64,000 nt of DNA, taken from contig JAGYIE010000001.1 in assembly GCA_018402765.1 (NCBI GenBank), forward strand, positions 310,001 through 374,000. The letters run 5' to 3'. The stretch is from Vicingaceae bacterium (GTDB lineage: Bacteria; Bacteroidota; Bacteroidia; Flavobacteriales_E; Vicingaceae). Below the pieces are notes generated by a model. The model searched no databases. It was given only the letters and a program-made list of their open reading frames with translations, and was not told the DNA's origin. Of the stretch, positions 34,517 through 44,782 are shown one piece after another. The position numbers were made by a program, and so were the translations under genes. Position 1 is the stretch's first letter, and the number at the start of each line of letters is the position of its first letter.

Positions 34517-35654
34517 GATGAAATTATCTACTTATTTATGTGTTTTATTTGTTCTTTCTACAAGTACAATTCATGCTGCATCCATTCCATTTGCAGTAAG
34601 TAATAGGGTTGATACCAACGATGCAGAAATTCGAAAAGTAATAGAACTGTATGCAAATTATCTAAATGCTGAGCCTGAAAAAATTTATGATAATCCATAT
34701 TGGAACGCCAAAGAGAAGGCTGCTTATAAAGATTTTGACTTTTCTAGATCTTCACTATTTCAGTCCCTTACAGCGAAAGAATTACAAACCTATTATCCAC
34801 CATTTGTCTTATCTGTAGAGCGAGAAGGCAAAAAGTATTCTATTCGAGTTCTTTACTCCTCCAACACAACTGATAGCAGGTATATTGGATCAAAAGTTTT
34901 GGCTATTCACAAACTCTATGCATTTCGAGAAAACAACCGGTGGGTACTTGAAAATTCACTTCCAAACATAACAACATCTTGGGAGCAAACCAATAGTGGG
35001 ATTATAAATTACATCTACCCTTCTTATTTTAAATTTTCAAATTTACAAGCTATTAAGGCCGAGTATTTTTGCAAAAAACTAATCGAACGATTCAATCCAA
35101 GTTATAACGGTAAATCATTTAACTTTTACATTACCAACACTGTCGATAAAATGGGAGCGCTTGAAAATTTTGATTATTACTTTGCAGGTGTTACCAAAGG
35201 TAAATCAAAAGAAGGAATGATTTTCACAGCTAAAGCTAATGCGTTTTATCCGCATGAATTTGTCCATCAATTACTTCCAAATAATTCAAAGCGTAGTGAA
35301 ATTATAGAAGAAGGATTAGCGACTTACCTAGGGACAAAAGAGAATCAAAATGAGTATGTTAACCTAATGAACAATTTATCATCTGATTTAAGGACTAACA
35401 AATCGATAAATTTTCATTCTATCTTTAGCAGTCAACTACAATTTAATGGGTATCAAACCCCTTACCCTGCAGGAGCGGGCATTTGTGAGCTAGTTTACAG
35501 TATAAAAGGCGATCGAGGATTAAATCAACTAATCAATGGAGACTCTTCTAATAAAGAAGCATTGCTCGATTTATTAACCTACATCTTAAATTTACCTGAG
35601 CAAGAAATAATTTCTCTTTGGAAAACAACAATTCTTAAATACAATACTAAATGA
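34509..35654 (+). CDS. Secreted putative gluzincin metallopeptidase inside the metal-transport operon
   Basis: A Sec signal peptide (cleavage near IHAAS, residue 24) precedes about 210 residues of unknown fold and a peptidase-like core: HEFVH at 249-253, with a glutamate at EEGLATYLG (267-275) as the third ligand, as in gluzincins. It overlaps the upstream permease by eight bases; an alternative ATG at 34518 would start one base after the permease stop. It overlaps the second permease by four bases, so it is coupled to both. I do not recognise a named family. It may process or unload a metal-binding protein, or it may be a metal-sensing envelope protein. Confidence 0.75.
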   Translation: MIKMKLSTYLCVLFVLSTSTIHAASIPFAVSNRVDTNDAEIRKVIELYANYLNAEPEKIYDNPYWNAKEKAAYKDFDFSRSSLFQSLTAKELQTYYPPFVLSVEREGKKYSIRVLYSSNTTDSRYIGSKVLAIHKLYAFRENNRWVLENSLPNITTSWEQTNSGIINYIYPSYFKFSNLQAIKAEYFCKKLIERFNPSYNGKSFNFYITNTVDKMGALENFDYYFAGVTKGKSKEGMIFTAKANAFYPHEFVHQLLPNNSKRSEIIEEGLATYLGTKENQNEYVNLMNNLSSDLRTNKSINFHSIFSSQLQFNGYQTPYPAGAGICELVYSIKGDRGLNQLINGDSSNKEALLDLLTYILNLPEQEIISLWKTTILKYNTK

Positions 35655-36517
35655 CAGCCTTTTGGATTATATTAACAGGTTCTTTAGTAGCTATTTGCTG
35701 CAGCTTATTGGGAAGTTACCTTATATTAAGAAGAATGGCTATGGTAGGCGACGCTATTTCACACGCAGTACTACCCGGAATTGTTCTTGCATTTTTATTC
35801 TCAGGAAGCAGGGAAACACTGCCCATGTTAATTGGTGCAGCATGTCTTGGAGTATTCACCACCGTAATTATTGAATTATTTCACCAAAAAGCACGTCTGC
35901 AATCCGATGCAGCAATTGGCATCACCTTTACGTGGCTGTTTGCGATTGGAATTATCCTGATTTCTTTTTTTGCAGATAACATCGACTTAGATCAAGATTG
36001 TGTGCTTTACGGAGAAATTGCAATGGTTCCGCTTGACATGATCGTTTCTGCAACCGGATGGCAATTTGGGCCTCGTCCTGTTTGGATTTTGGGCTTTACA
36101 CTTCTATTGATAATAACCTTCATTAGTATAGGATATAAAGGCTTGTTCATCACTACATTTAATCCTGAGTATGCTAAAGCAATTGGCATCAGTACTGTTT
36201 TTTGGCATTATTCATTAATGAGCGCAGTTTCATTAACAACTGTCGTTTCATTTGAATCGGTTGGGGCTATATTGGTAGTGGCTTTTTTAATCGTCCCTCC
36301 TGCTACAGCTTATCTTATCGTAGATGATTTAAAGAAAATGTTAATCTTATCGTCTATTTTTGGATTACTTTCAGCAATTAGTGGTTACTACCTTGCTTAC
36401 CTAATTAATGGTTCAATAGCAGGCGCAATGGCCACTATGACAGGGGTATTTTTTACAATAGTTTTCATTTTTCAAAAAATTAGGACTAAGAATGCTACTC
36501 AAGTTCCTAATTTTTAG
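35651..36517 (+). CDS. Second metal ABC transporter permease
   Basis: A 288-residue permease with eight or so membrane helices, LGSYLILRRMAMVGDAISHA then VLPGIVLA near the N-terminus and FESVGAILVVAFLIVPPATA as the signature. Having two permease genes is normal for TroCD/MntCD-type systems, in which the transporter is a heterodimer. Unlike its partner this one lacks a C-terminal regulatory domain. It is the last gene of the operon; a terminator is not obvious before the aminopeptidase gene 37 bases later. Confidence 0.93.
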   Translation: MTAFWIILTGSLVAICCSLLGSYLILRRMAMVGDAISHAVLPGIVLAFLFSGSRETLPMLIGAACLGVFTTVIIELFHQKARLQSDAAIGITFTWLFAIGIILISFFADNIDLDQDCVLYGEIAMVPLDMIVSATGWQFGPRPVWILGFTLLLIITFISIGYKGLFITTFNPEYAKAIGISTVFWHYSLMSAVSLTTVVSFESVGAILVVAFLIVPPATAYLIVDDLKKMLILSSIFGLLSAISGYYLAYLINGSIAGAMATMTGVFFTIVFIFQKIRTKNATQVPNF

Positions 36518-36553
36518 GTAATTTTAATTAGGTTCAACCCAATTAACAAATAC

Positions 36554-38473
36554 ATGAAAAAATCACTCTATCTGCTAACACTGCTTGTATTTAATCTAAT
36601 GGTAAGCGCTCAAAGTGAAGATTTCGGACGGCATCTTTGCAAAATCCCACTACAAGAAGCAACTAAAAATCAACTTATCAACGCCATTAAATCCAATGCC
36701 AACTCATCGAATTATGATGTAAAATACTATCGTTTAAATATAGAAGTAGATCCTGCTGTTTTGTTTATAAAAGGAGATATTACCACTTACTTTGTTGGCA
36801 GTCAAAACAACGCAGGTTCTATGGAATTTGATCTTTTAAGTTCACTCATTGTGGATTCTGTTATTTATCAGAATAATTCCATTAGTTTTCAGCACTTGAG
36901 TAATGACGTACTTCGAATAATTTTCCCAACTAACTTACAATTAAATACTTTAGACTCTGTTCAAGTTTTTTATCAAGGTACACCTATTGGAGGTGGATTC
37001 GGATCATTTGTTAGCCAACCGCACCAAGGAACGCCTGCTATGTGGACACTTTCAGAACCTTATGGCGCTAAAGATTGGTGGCCATGTAAACAAACCTTAA
37101 CAGACAAAGCTGATTCAATCGATGTCATCATCACTAATCCTATTGCTTATGTAGCGGCTTCAAATGGTATACTGGTGAGCCGAGATACAATAGCTAATAA
37201 AACCATTAGCCATTGGAGACATCGCTACCCGATTACTGCATATTTAGTTGCATTTGCTGTAACCAATTATCAAATTTATGCCGACTATTATGTAAAAGGT
37301 TCAGATTCCATCGAGATTCTTAATTACGTTTATCCTGAGACATTTAATACAGCGCAGAGCTCTACTCCAATTACAGTAAATATTATGCATGTATTTGATA
37401 GTTTATTTGGAGAATACCCTTTCAAAGATGAAAAGTATGGTCATGCGCAGTTTGGCTGGGGTGGTGGTATGGAGCACCAAACAATGAGTTTTATGGTGAA
37501 TTACTCATTTGAACTAATCGCCCATGAATTAGGCCACCAGTGGTTTGGCGATAAGGTAACATGTGGAACTTGGGAAGATATATGGTTAAATGAAGGTTTT
37601 GCAACATATATGACGGGATTGAGTTATGAAAATTTATTCCCTCAATTTTGGTTAAATTGGAAATCAAGTGTTTCTAATGCAGCGACATCTTTGGCAAGCG
37701 GATCTGTTTTTGTAGACGACACCACCTCAGTCAACCGAATATTTAGCAGTCGATTATCCTATAATAAAGGTGCTTATTTACTGCATATGCTACGTTGGCA
37801 AATTGGCGATTCTGCTTTTTTCGCAGCTACTCAAAATTACTTAACAGACCCAAATTTAGCCTATGGATACGCTCGAGTTAATCAGCTTAAAGCTCATTTA
37901 GAAGCTTCTTCAGGGCAAAATTTAACAGAATTCTTTAATGATTGGTACTATGGTGAGGGATATCCAAACTATCAAGTCTATTACAATCAAAATGGAACTG
38001 CCACAGATGTAATTATTCAACAAACGCAATCCAATCCTTCTGTTAGTTTCTTTGAAATGCCTTTACCAATTCGGTTTGAAGGAGTAAGTAATGATACAAC
38101 AGTAATTTTCAATCATACATTCTCAGGTGAGACCTTTACCGCCTCTATTCCATTTGCGATCACATCTGCTAGTTTAGATCCCGAAAGGTGGATATTGACT
38201 CGTGTAAAGTTTATTACGAGTACCGATGAGCAAGCAATAGTAGAAAAAGGAATACGTCTATTTCCTATCCCTGCAACTGATTACCTATCTATAGAGCTAT
38301 CAAATCCTGAAATAAAAGCTTCATCTATTCGTATTTTAAATGCAGTAGGCGCTACAGTAATTACTTCAGGCTTTACTAACGAAATTGGTGTTTCTTCGCT
38401 TCCTCAAGGTATTTATTTTGTTCAAATTGAAACGAATTTCGGTAGATATCAAAAGAGAATTATTATCAATTAA
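36554..38473 (+). CDS. M1-family aminopeptidase with T9SS sorting domain
   Basis: Signal peptide (residues 1-20, ending SAQ). The exopeptidase motif is GGGMEHQT (303-310, replacing GAMEN) and the zinc site is HELGHQWFG (324-332) with E347 in LNEGFA. The 80 C-terminal residues (LFPIPATDYLSIELSNPEI) are a type A T9SS sorting domain, so the enzyme is displayed or released outside the cell. At 639 residues it lacks the long C-terminal helical domain of eukaryotic relatives. It probably feeds on external peptides. It may share the metal operon's transcript, as it follows after 37 bases. Confidence 0.92.
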   Translation: MKKSLYLLTLLVFNLMVSAQSEDFGRHLCKIPLQEATKNQLINAIKSNANSSNYDVKYYRLNIEVDPAVLFIKGDITTYFVGSQNNAGSMEFDLLSSLIVDSVIYQNNSISFQHLSNDVLRIIFPTNLQLNTLDSVQVFYQGTPIGGGFGSFVSQPHQGTPAMWTLSEPYGAKDWWPCKQTLTDKADSIDVIITNPIAYVAASNGILVSRDTIANKTISHWRHRYPITAYLVAFAVTNYQIYADYYVKGSDSIEILNYVYPETFNTAQSSTPITVNIMHVFDSLFGEYPFKDEKYGHAQFGWGGGMEHQTMSFMVNYSFELIAHELGHQWFGDKVTCGTWEDIWLNEGFATYMTGLSYENLFPQFWLNWKSSVSNAATSLASGSVFVDDTTSVNRIFSSRLSYNKGAYLLHMLRWQIGDSAFFAATQNYLTDPNLAYGYARVNQLKAHLEASSGQNLTEFFNDWYYGEGYPNYQVYYNQNGTATDVIIQQTQSNPSVSFFEMPLPIRFEGVSNDTTVIFNHTFSGETFTASIPFAITSASLDPERWILTRVKFITSTDEQAIVEKGIRLFPIPATDYLSIELSNPEIKASSIRILNAVGATVITSGFTNEIGVSSLPQGIYFVQIETNFGRYQKRIIIN

Positions 38474-38491
38474 AGTAGCCATAATGTCATT

Positions 38492-38525
38492 AAAAAGAGC
38501 TTTTTACAACTAAAAAGCTCTTTTT
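38492..38525 (+). terminator. Rho-independent terminator
   Basis: AAAAAGAGCTTTTTA (38492-38506) and TAAAAAGCTCTTTTT (38511-38525) form a 15-bp stem with a four-base loop, followed by TTT. It ends the aminopeptidase gene and possibly the metal operon. Confidence 0.85.
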
Positions 38526-38574
38526 TTATGTCAAAACTTCCGATTTGCTAGTTAAAACCGGCATTGGAGACTCA

Positions 38575-38603
38575 TTTGATATAAAAGAACTAAATTAACT
38601 TGA
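38575..38603 (+). promoter_or_regulatory. Possible clpB promoter
   Basis: TTTG at 38575-38578 and TAACTTGA at 38596-38603 (six of eight matches to TAnnTTTG) are separated by 17 bases, about 20 bases before the clpB start. This is only a plausible match. Confidence 0.3.
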
Positions 38604-38623
38604 ACCATTAAAACAGAAACAAT

Positions 38624-41239
38624 ATGAATTTTAAAAATTTCACCATAAAGTCTCAAGAAGCTGTACAACAAGCGCAGCAACTCGCGATGGAAAATGGACA
38701 ACAAGCCATAGAAACAGGCCATTTATTGAAAGCTATATTTAACGTAGATGAAAATGTAAGTCCTTACCTATTCCAAAAAATAGGTGTTAATCTTTCTAAC
38801 GTAATTCAAGCACTCGATCGAATCGTATCAAGCTATCCAAAAGTGAGTGGCGGTGATGCCTATTTATCCAGAAGCGCAAATTCAGTACTTCAAAAAGCGA
38901 ATAGCTATCTAAAGTCATTTGGTGATGAATATGTTTCTTTAGAGCATCTTTTATTGGCGATTCTTGATAATAAAGATCAGATTTCTCAACTATTAAAAGA
39001 TGGTGGAGTAACTGAAAAACAGTTGACCAAGGCAATAGAAGAATTGAGAAATGGTGAGAAAGTTACCTCTGCATCTCAAGAAGAAACCTACAACTCTCTT
39101 GAAAAATATGCAATAAACCTTAATAAAATGGCTGAATCAGGAAAGCTAGACCCTGTGATTGGCCGTGATGAGGAGATACGAAGAGTATTGCAGATTTTAT
39201 CACGAAGAACAAAGAATAACCCTATACTAATCGGTGAACCTGGAGTTGGTAAAACAGCTATTGCCGAAGGAATTGCACACCGAATAGTGAATGGAGATGT
39301 GCCTGACAACTTGATGTCAAAAAAGATTTTTAGTCTTGACATGGGCGCATTAGTAGCAGGCGCTAAATATAAAGGCGAATTTGAAGAGCGTTTAAAAGCA
39401 GTTGTAAAAGAAGTGACTAACGCAGCAGGCGAAATCATTCTTTTTATTGACGAGATTCACACCCTAGTGGGTGCGGGCGGTGGCGAAGGTGCTATGGATG
39501 CAGCCAACATTTTAAAACCCGCTTTAGCAAGAGGTGAATTAAGAGCTGTAGGTGCAACCACCTTAAATGAATACCAAAAATACTTTGAGAAAGACAAAGC
39601 ATTAGAGCGTCGATTCCAAAAGGTGCAAATTGATGAGCCAAATACGGAAGATGCTATTTCTATTTTGAGAGGAATTAAAGAAAAGTATGAAACTCACCAC
39701 AAAGTACAAATTAAGGATGAGGCAATTATACAAGCAGTTGAATTATCACAGCGGTATATCACAGACCGTTTTTTACCTGATAAAGCCATTGATTTAATTG
39801 ATGAGGCAGCATCTAAATTGCGCATGGAGATGAATTCCAAGCCTGAGGAAATGGATGAATTGGATCGTCGAATTATGCAATTAGAAATTGAGCGTGAAGC
39901 GATTAAACGAGAAAAAGATGAAAAGAAATTAAGTTTACTCTCTGAGGAAATTGCCAACTTAACTGAGAAGCGTGATGAATTTAATGCAAAATGGCAAAGC
40001 GAACGAAACATTATAGATGGAGTTCAAAAGGCAAAAGAAGCTATCGAGCAGTTTAAACTAGAAGCTGAACAAGCCGAGAGAGCCGGAGATTACGGGAAAG
40101 TTGCTGAAATACGATATGGAAAAATTAAAGAAGCAGAGCAAGAATTAGAAAAATTTAAGCAATTACTAAAAGAGAGTAAATCGAAATCAACTTTAATTAA
40201 GGAGGAAGTTGATGCCGAAGAAATCGCTTCTGTAGTAGCTCGATGGACAGGAATTCCTGTGAGCAAAATGCTAGAAAGTGAACGCCAAAAACTCTTAAAA
40301 TTAGAAGACGAATTACACAAAAGAATAGTTGGTCAAAATGAAGCAATAGTAGCTGTTGCTGATGCCATTAGAAGAAGTCGTGCAGGCTTGCAAGATCAGA
40401 AAAAACCTATTGGATCCTTTATATTTTTAGGAACAACAGGGGTTGGTAAAACCGAATTAGCAAAAGCGTTAAGTGACTACCTCTTTAGTGATGAAAATGC
40501 GATGACGCGAATAGACATGAGTGAGTATCAGGAGCGACATGCAGTGAGCAGATTGGTTGGAGCACCTCCCGGTTATGTTGGTTATGATGAAGGTGGCCAA
40601 TTAACTGAGGCTGTGCGCAGAAGACCCTATTCTGTTATCCTATTGGATGAGATTGAAAAAGCACACCCTGATGTATTTAACATCTTACTTCAAGTGCTTG
40701 ATGATGGAAGATTGACGGACAATAAAGGACGATTGGTAAACTTTAAGAATACCATCATAATTATGACCTCAAACTTGGGTTCTGCTATTATTCAAGAGAA
40801 CTTTGAAGGAATAAAAGAATCTGAATTTGAACGTGTGTATGAAGCAACCAAAACGGATGTTTTTGGATTATTAAAGAAGTCGATGCGACCAGAATTTATT
40901 AATCGAATAGATGAAACCATCATGTTTACTCCTTTGAGCAGAAGCAATATGGGGCAAATTGTAAAGATTCAACTTGCAGGAGTTGCAAAGTTAGCAAAGC
41001 AAAGCGATATCGATTTAAGTTTTGCTGATGAAGCAGTCGAATTTATCTCAAATGAAGGATTTGACCCACAATTTGGAGCCCGACCAGTTAAACGCGTAAT
41101 TCAAAAGAAAGTCCTTAATGAACTATCGAAGCAGATTTTAGCAGGTAAAGTTCAAGCAGGGGATAAAATTGTAATGGATGTTTTTGATCAACAGATTGTG
41201 TTCAGAGCGCCAATTGAAAATGACGTTTTATCTGTTTAA
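38624..41239 (+). CDS. clpB: ATP-dependent chaperone ClpB
   Basis: An 871-residue disaggregase with an N-terminal Clp-N domain (1-145), a first AAA+ module (Walker [29 protein letters not shown]), the long coiled middle domain (about 405-525) that distinguishes ClpB from ClpA/ClpC, and a second AAA+ module ([42 protein letters not shown]). It acts with DnaK to dissolve heat-aggregated proteins in the cytoplasm. The length is standard. A hairpin terminator follows. Confidence 0.97.
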   Translation: MNFKNFTIKSQEAVQQAQQLAMENGQQAIETGHLLKAIFNVDENVSPYLFQKIGVNLSNVIQALDRIVSSYPKVSGGDAYLSRSANSVLQKANSYLKSFGDEYVSLEHLLLAILDNKDQISQLLKDGGVTEKQLTKAIEELRNGEKVTSASQEETYNSLEKYAINLNKMAESGKLDPVIGRDEEIRRVLQILSRRTKNNPILIGEPGVGKTAIAEGIAHRIVNGDVPDNLMSKKIFSLDMGALVAGAKYKGEFEERLKAVVKEVTNAAGEIILFIDEIHTLVGAGGGEGAMDAANILKPALARGELRAVGATTLNEYQKYFEKDKALERRFQKVQIDEPNTEDAISILRGIKEKYETHHKVQIKDEAIIQAVELSQRYITDRFLPDKAIDLIDEAASKLRMEMNSKPEEMDELDRRIMQLEIEREAIKREKDEKKLSLLSEEIANLTEKRDEFNAKWQSERNIIDGVQKAKEAIEQFKLEAEQAERAGDYGKVAEIRYGKIKEAEQELEKFKQLLKESKSKSTLIKEEVDAEEIASVVARWTGIPVSKMLESERQKLLKLEDELHKRIVGQNEAIVAVADAIRRSRAGLQDQKKPIGSFIFLGTTGVGKTELAKALSDYLFSDENAMTRIDMSEYQERHAVSRLVGAPPGYVGYDEGGQLTEAVRRRPYSVILLDEIEKAHPDVFNILLQVLDDGRLTDNKGRLVNFKNTIIIMTSNLGSAIIQENFEGIKESEFERVYEATKTDVFGLLKKSMRPEFINRIDETIMFTPLSRSNMGQIVKIQLAGVAKLAKQSDIDLSFADEAVEFISNEGFDPQFGARPVKRVIQKKVLNELSKQILAGKVQAGDKIVMDVFDQQIVFRAPIENDVLSV

Positions 41240-41256
41240 TAAATTGATCTTAAATC

Positions 41257-41288
41257 AATCCCTCTTCAACTAACGTTTGAGAGGGATT
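41257..41288 (+). terminator. Rho-independent terminator after clpB
   Basis: AATCCCTC-TTCAA paired with TTTGA-GAGGGATT and followed by TTTTTT. Confidence 0.85.
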
Positions 41289-41330
41289 TTTTTTGCCTGT
41301 TAGTAATAACCTGATGTCCCATTTCTAAAT

Positions 41331-43337
41331 ATGCGCATAAATGACTACTTTCACGATAACAGAATGAAAGAATTTTTCTTACATATTATCAATGATCAAA
41401 GGCAAGCTAACAAGCTAGTTCTATTTATATTAACCCTCTTGTCCTTCCTGTTTTTTTGGCCCTCAATGCAGCAATTCCCTGCATTTGTTCACGCATGGAC
41501 ACAGTCTGACCGATTAGCGATTTCTTTATGCTTTCAGCAAAATGGATTTGACTTTTTTCATCCATGTAATTTTAATCTAATAACTAAAGAAGGTATCACA
41601 GCAGTAGACTTCCCTATCCTTGAATACGCTGTAGCTTTATTCTCCTATTTATTTAATGCAAATCCAATATTCATTTTTAGATTATTCAATTTAACAATTG
41701 GCATTTTAGGCATCTATCATATTTATAAATTATTTATGCTGATTTCTAAACAAATAGGAACAGGGATATTTATGGCACTCTTTACCATCACTCTTCCCTT
41801 TTTCGCTTATTATTTAAATGGATTTTTACCCTCATCTACAGCGTTTTCCTTTTTATTTATCGGACTTTATCATTGGGTAACCCATTTAGAAAACGAAAAC
41901 CATAAATCCTTGCTTTATGCTTCTTTATTTACAGCTCTAGCTGCGCTAATTCGACTGCCATTTATCATTCCATTATTTGCTTTATTAGGTGTTTGGTTTA
42001 TTAACGCCATTCGTCAGAAAAAAATAATACTAAGGCCATTAATTGGTTTGTTGATTGGTGCTATTTTGGTTGTTGCCTATTGGTTTTACAACCATTATTT
42101 AGCTTCTATTTATGGCAATATTTTCTTGTCAAAACTACTGTCAATTAACTCTTTACAAGAATTAATCAATACATTAAGTGATATGGCTGAACGATGGAGT
42201 AATGAATACTTTACTCCATATCACTATGTAGCATTAATTGCTGCAATCTATTTATTTGTTTCAGCCATTAAACAGTCCAGAAATAGCAGTTCTGGAGAAT
42301 CATTTTTACGGTTATTCTTAGGTATAAATTCTTTTGGAATTGTTCTATTTTTTATTGCGATGGGCAAGCAATTTATAGACCATGACTACTACTTTTTAGA
42401 TACCTTTTTGCCACTTATTATTGTTTTTGTAGGATTAGCAATTGCACCTATTGAAATTAGCCAAGTATATAGCAAGGTCATTTATTCGCTACTACTTATC
42501 GGAGGAATTGGAAGTATCGGCTACACTAAATCAGTATTAGTTAATCGGTACAAAATAGATCCATCAAACAGAACTCAAATAGCCTACAATGCTTATTTAG
42601 ATGGAGCTAAACTTGTAGAAAAACATCAAATAGCAAAGAATGCAACATTTTTGGCCTTAGATGCTTACACTACCAATGGGCCATTTATAGTTTTAGAAAG
42701 AAAAGGTGTTGCCATTTTAAATACTGATTCTACGAATATTAAAAATGGTTTAGATCTTAATCTCGACTACACTACCCTACTCGATACCTTCTTATTTTCT
42801 GATGTCTATCAAAATTATCCAAATATAATTTTTGCCTTAGATTACATCGATCAAACCAAAAAACTAAGATTATACCAGCCTACAGAGAATCTGGAAGCGA
42901 TAAATTTCTTTAACAAGCTCTATCACTACTCCTTTTTAGATTTTTCGGTAGACACCGGAAATAGCTACAATGGTTTCAGTAATTATTCTACTCGCAATGG
43001 AGAATCACTTCAATTGAATAAAAATACAGAGTATGGATTAACTTATAGTCAGCAAATTACGACTAACACTAGTCATTTTTCGACAGATGTAGTCGTAGAT
43101 GTAGATGTGCTTCTCCCCGATTCATCAACCACGACAACACTAGTAATTGCTGTAGACAATCAATTTTACCAGCCTTATTATATAGAAAATGAAGTAGATA
43201 CCATTGGAGTATGGAACCATTTGCATTTACGAACTCAACTGCCTTTAAATATATCAGGAGAGCTCAAGGTTTACTTCTGGAATCCTGATAGAAAAACGAT
43301 TGATTACGACAATTTTAGATTACTAATTGCCCAATAA
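41331..43337 (+). CDS. Multi-pass membrane protein, GT-C glycosyltransferase-like
   Basis: About eleven transmembrane helices span residues 28-410, with an early periplasmic loop WTQSDRLAISLCFQQNGFDF whose acidic residue is placed as in GT-C enzymes such as ArnT and PMT. The C-terminal 250 residues form a soluble domain, ending YFWNPDRKTIDYDNF. No family-specific motif is certain. It probably transfers sugars from a lipid carrier; an uncharacterised Bacteroidota membrane protein of another kind is possible. It is followed after two bases by the oxidoreductase gene, so they may share a transcript. Confidence 0.7.
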   Translation: MRINDYFHDNRMKEFFLHIINDQRQANKLVLFILTLLSFLFFWPSMQQFPAFVHAWTQSDRLAISLCFQQNGFDFFHPCNFNLITKEGITAVDFPILEYAVALFSYLFNANPIFIFRLFNLTIGILGIYHIYKLFMLISKQIGTGIFMALFTITLPFFAYYLNGFLPSSTAFSFLFIGLYHWVTHLENENHKSLLYASLFTALAALIRLPFIIPLFALLGVWFINAIRQKKIILRPLIGLLIGAILVVAYWFYNHYLASIYGNIFLSKLLSINSLQELINTLSDMAERWSNEYFTPYHYVALIAAIYLFVSAIKQSRNSSSGESFLRLFLGINSFGIVLFFIAMGKQFIDHDYYFLDTFLPLIIVFVGLAIAPIEISQVYSKVIYSLLLIGGIGSIGYTKSVLVNRYKIDPSNRTQIAYNAYLDGAKLVEKHQIAKNATFLALDAYTTNGPFIVLERKGVAILNTDSTNIKNGLDLNLDYTTLLDTFLFSDVYQNYPNIIFALDYIDQTKKLRLYQPTENLEAINFFNKLYHYSFLDFSVDTGNSYNGFSNYSTRNGESLQLNKNTEYGLTYSQQITTNTSHFSTDVVVDVDVLLPDSSTTTTLVIAVDNQFYQPYYIENEVDTIGVWNHLHLRTQLPLNISGELKVYFWNPDRKTIDYDNFRLLIAQ

Positions 43338-43339
43338 TT

Positions 43340-44335
43340 ATGAATTTACCTACAAGCTTTAAAGCAATAATTGTAAGAGAACAAGAAGACGGAACGTTTA
43401 CACGCTCAATAGAGCAAAAGTCATTTGACGAACTGCCACAAGGAGAAGTTACCATTAAAGTACTGTTTGCCGGTTTAAATTATAAAGATGGGCTATCTGC
43501 TTCGGGCCATAAAGGAATTACCCGAGAATACCCGCACACACCTGGGATTGACGCTTCAGGGATTGTAGTAAAATCAGCTGACAATCGGTTTTCAGTAGGC
43601 GACGAAGTAATTGTAACCTCCTATGATCTAGGAATGAATCATGATGGTGCATTTGCAGAATACATTCGAGTACCAGCCGACTGGGTAGTAAAAAACCCGG
43701 CTTCATTAAGTTTTGAAAAGAGTCAACAGTTTGGAACAGCAGGATTTACGGCTGCTCTAGCGCTTTATAAAATGGAAATGTGTGGACAAACACCTGATTT
43801 AGGCAAGATAGTAGTTACAGGAGCTACTGGTGGCGTAGGTTCTTTGGCAGTGGCTATACTTTCACATGCAGGTTATGAAGTAATTGCCTCTACAGGCAAA
43901 AATGAAACTGCATATTTGACAAAATTAGGAGCTAAACAAATAGAAGACCGAGCATTTACGAATGATGACAGCAAGCGCCCGTTAATACGACCAAGATGGG
44001 CAGGCGCAATTGATACAGTCGGTGGAAATACATTAGCAACCTTATTAAAAGGATGCGGAAGAAATGGAAATGTAGCTACCTGCGGTTTGGTTGCTAGCCC
44101 CGATCTTAGTACTACAGTTTATCCATTTATATTAAATGGAGTTAATTTGCTAGGCGTAGAATCGGCTGATTGCCCAATGAAAATACGAGCAGAACTGTGG
44201 AGAAAATTGGGTAACGAATGGAATGCAAAATTACCAGAAGATTCAGCTACATTTATCTCGTTAGAAGAATTAGACCCTTATTTAGATGCAATTTTAGCTG
44301 GAAAAACTAAAGGAAGAGTGATTGTGCGATTTTAA
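43340..44335 (+). CDS. acuI: Acrylyl-CoA reductase (YhdH/AcuI-type) oxidoreductase
   Basis: An NADPH-dependent MDR-superfamily enzyme of 331 residues. Seen: FAGLNYKDGLSASG, TPGIDASGIV, FGTAGFTAALAL, the Rossmann motif VVTGATGGVGSLAVAILSHA and SADCPMKIRAELWRKL, which is characteristic of the YhdH/YhfP/AcuI group. These reduce acryloyl-CoA or related quinone-like substrates. No catalytic zinc site is seen, as expected. Neighbouring genes do not indicate a pathway. Confidence 0.88.
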   Translation: MNLPTSFKAIIVREQEDGTFTRSIEQKSFDELPQGEVTIKVLFAGLNYKDGLSASGHKGITREYPHTPGIDASGIVVKSADNRFSVGDEVIVTSYDLGMNHDGAFAEYIRVPADWVVKNPASLSFEKSQQFGTAGFTAALALYKMEMCGQTPDLGKIVVTGATGGVGSLAVAILSHAGYEVIASTGKNETAYLTKLGAKQIEDRAFTNDDSKRPLIRPRWAGAIDTVGGNTLATLLKGCGRNGNVATCGLVASPDLSTTVYPFILNGVNLLGVESADCPMKIRAELWRKLGNEWNAKLPEDSATFISLEELDPYLDAILAGKTKGRVIVRF

Positions 44336-44703
44336 GAAGGCATGAGCAATATCTAGTATTCAGCTCGCGGGGACTTACTGTTTGTGATCTTTTCTCGCCT
44401 ACGTATTTATTGCAACTTATTAATTTTTAGTAGGTCTTCTGTTTTAATTCGATTTTTTTCTTATCCTAAACCAAACCTAACCCCTACTCCCTTAATAGTT
44501 TACTCTAAACTTTACTTTTTATTAATTGTAATTGCTTTCATAGCCGTTTTAAACGTGTCCGACTTTGGAGGAATGGCAACACTTGTTCGCCGGGGCGGAA
44601 ACGACTAACAAACGCTTTTATAATTGATTATTAATAGTTAAATACATACAACATAACTTACAACTATAAGAGAAATAAATGCAATTGCGTTTATACGGAT
44701 GTT
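44336..44703. other. Gene-poor stretch at the start of an accessory region
   Basis: No convincing gene. A 74-codon frame (44384-44608) has no family resemblance and odd composition. A GC-richer patch at about 44565-44607 (TTCGCCGGGGCGGAAACG) stands out from the AT-rich surroundings. From here to 52.7 kb genes are sparse and separated by long gaps. Confidence 0.35.
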
Positions 44704-44782
44704 ATGGGCAATAAAACTAAGTCTGAACTTTTAACCTTTTTAGAAGATTAAAACCAATATCAAAATATTCTTAGCCTTCTTC

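Noticed and set aside
38796-40320. Several antisense open frames inside clpB
   Set aside because: They are mirror images of the clpB reading frame with no family resemblance.
44384-44608. 74-codon open frame
   Set aside because: No start context, odd composition, no family resemblance; it runs into a GC-richer patch of non-coding look.
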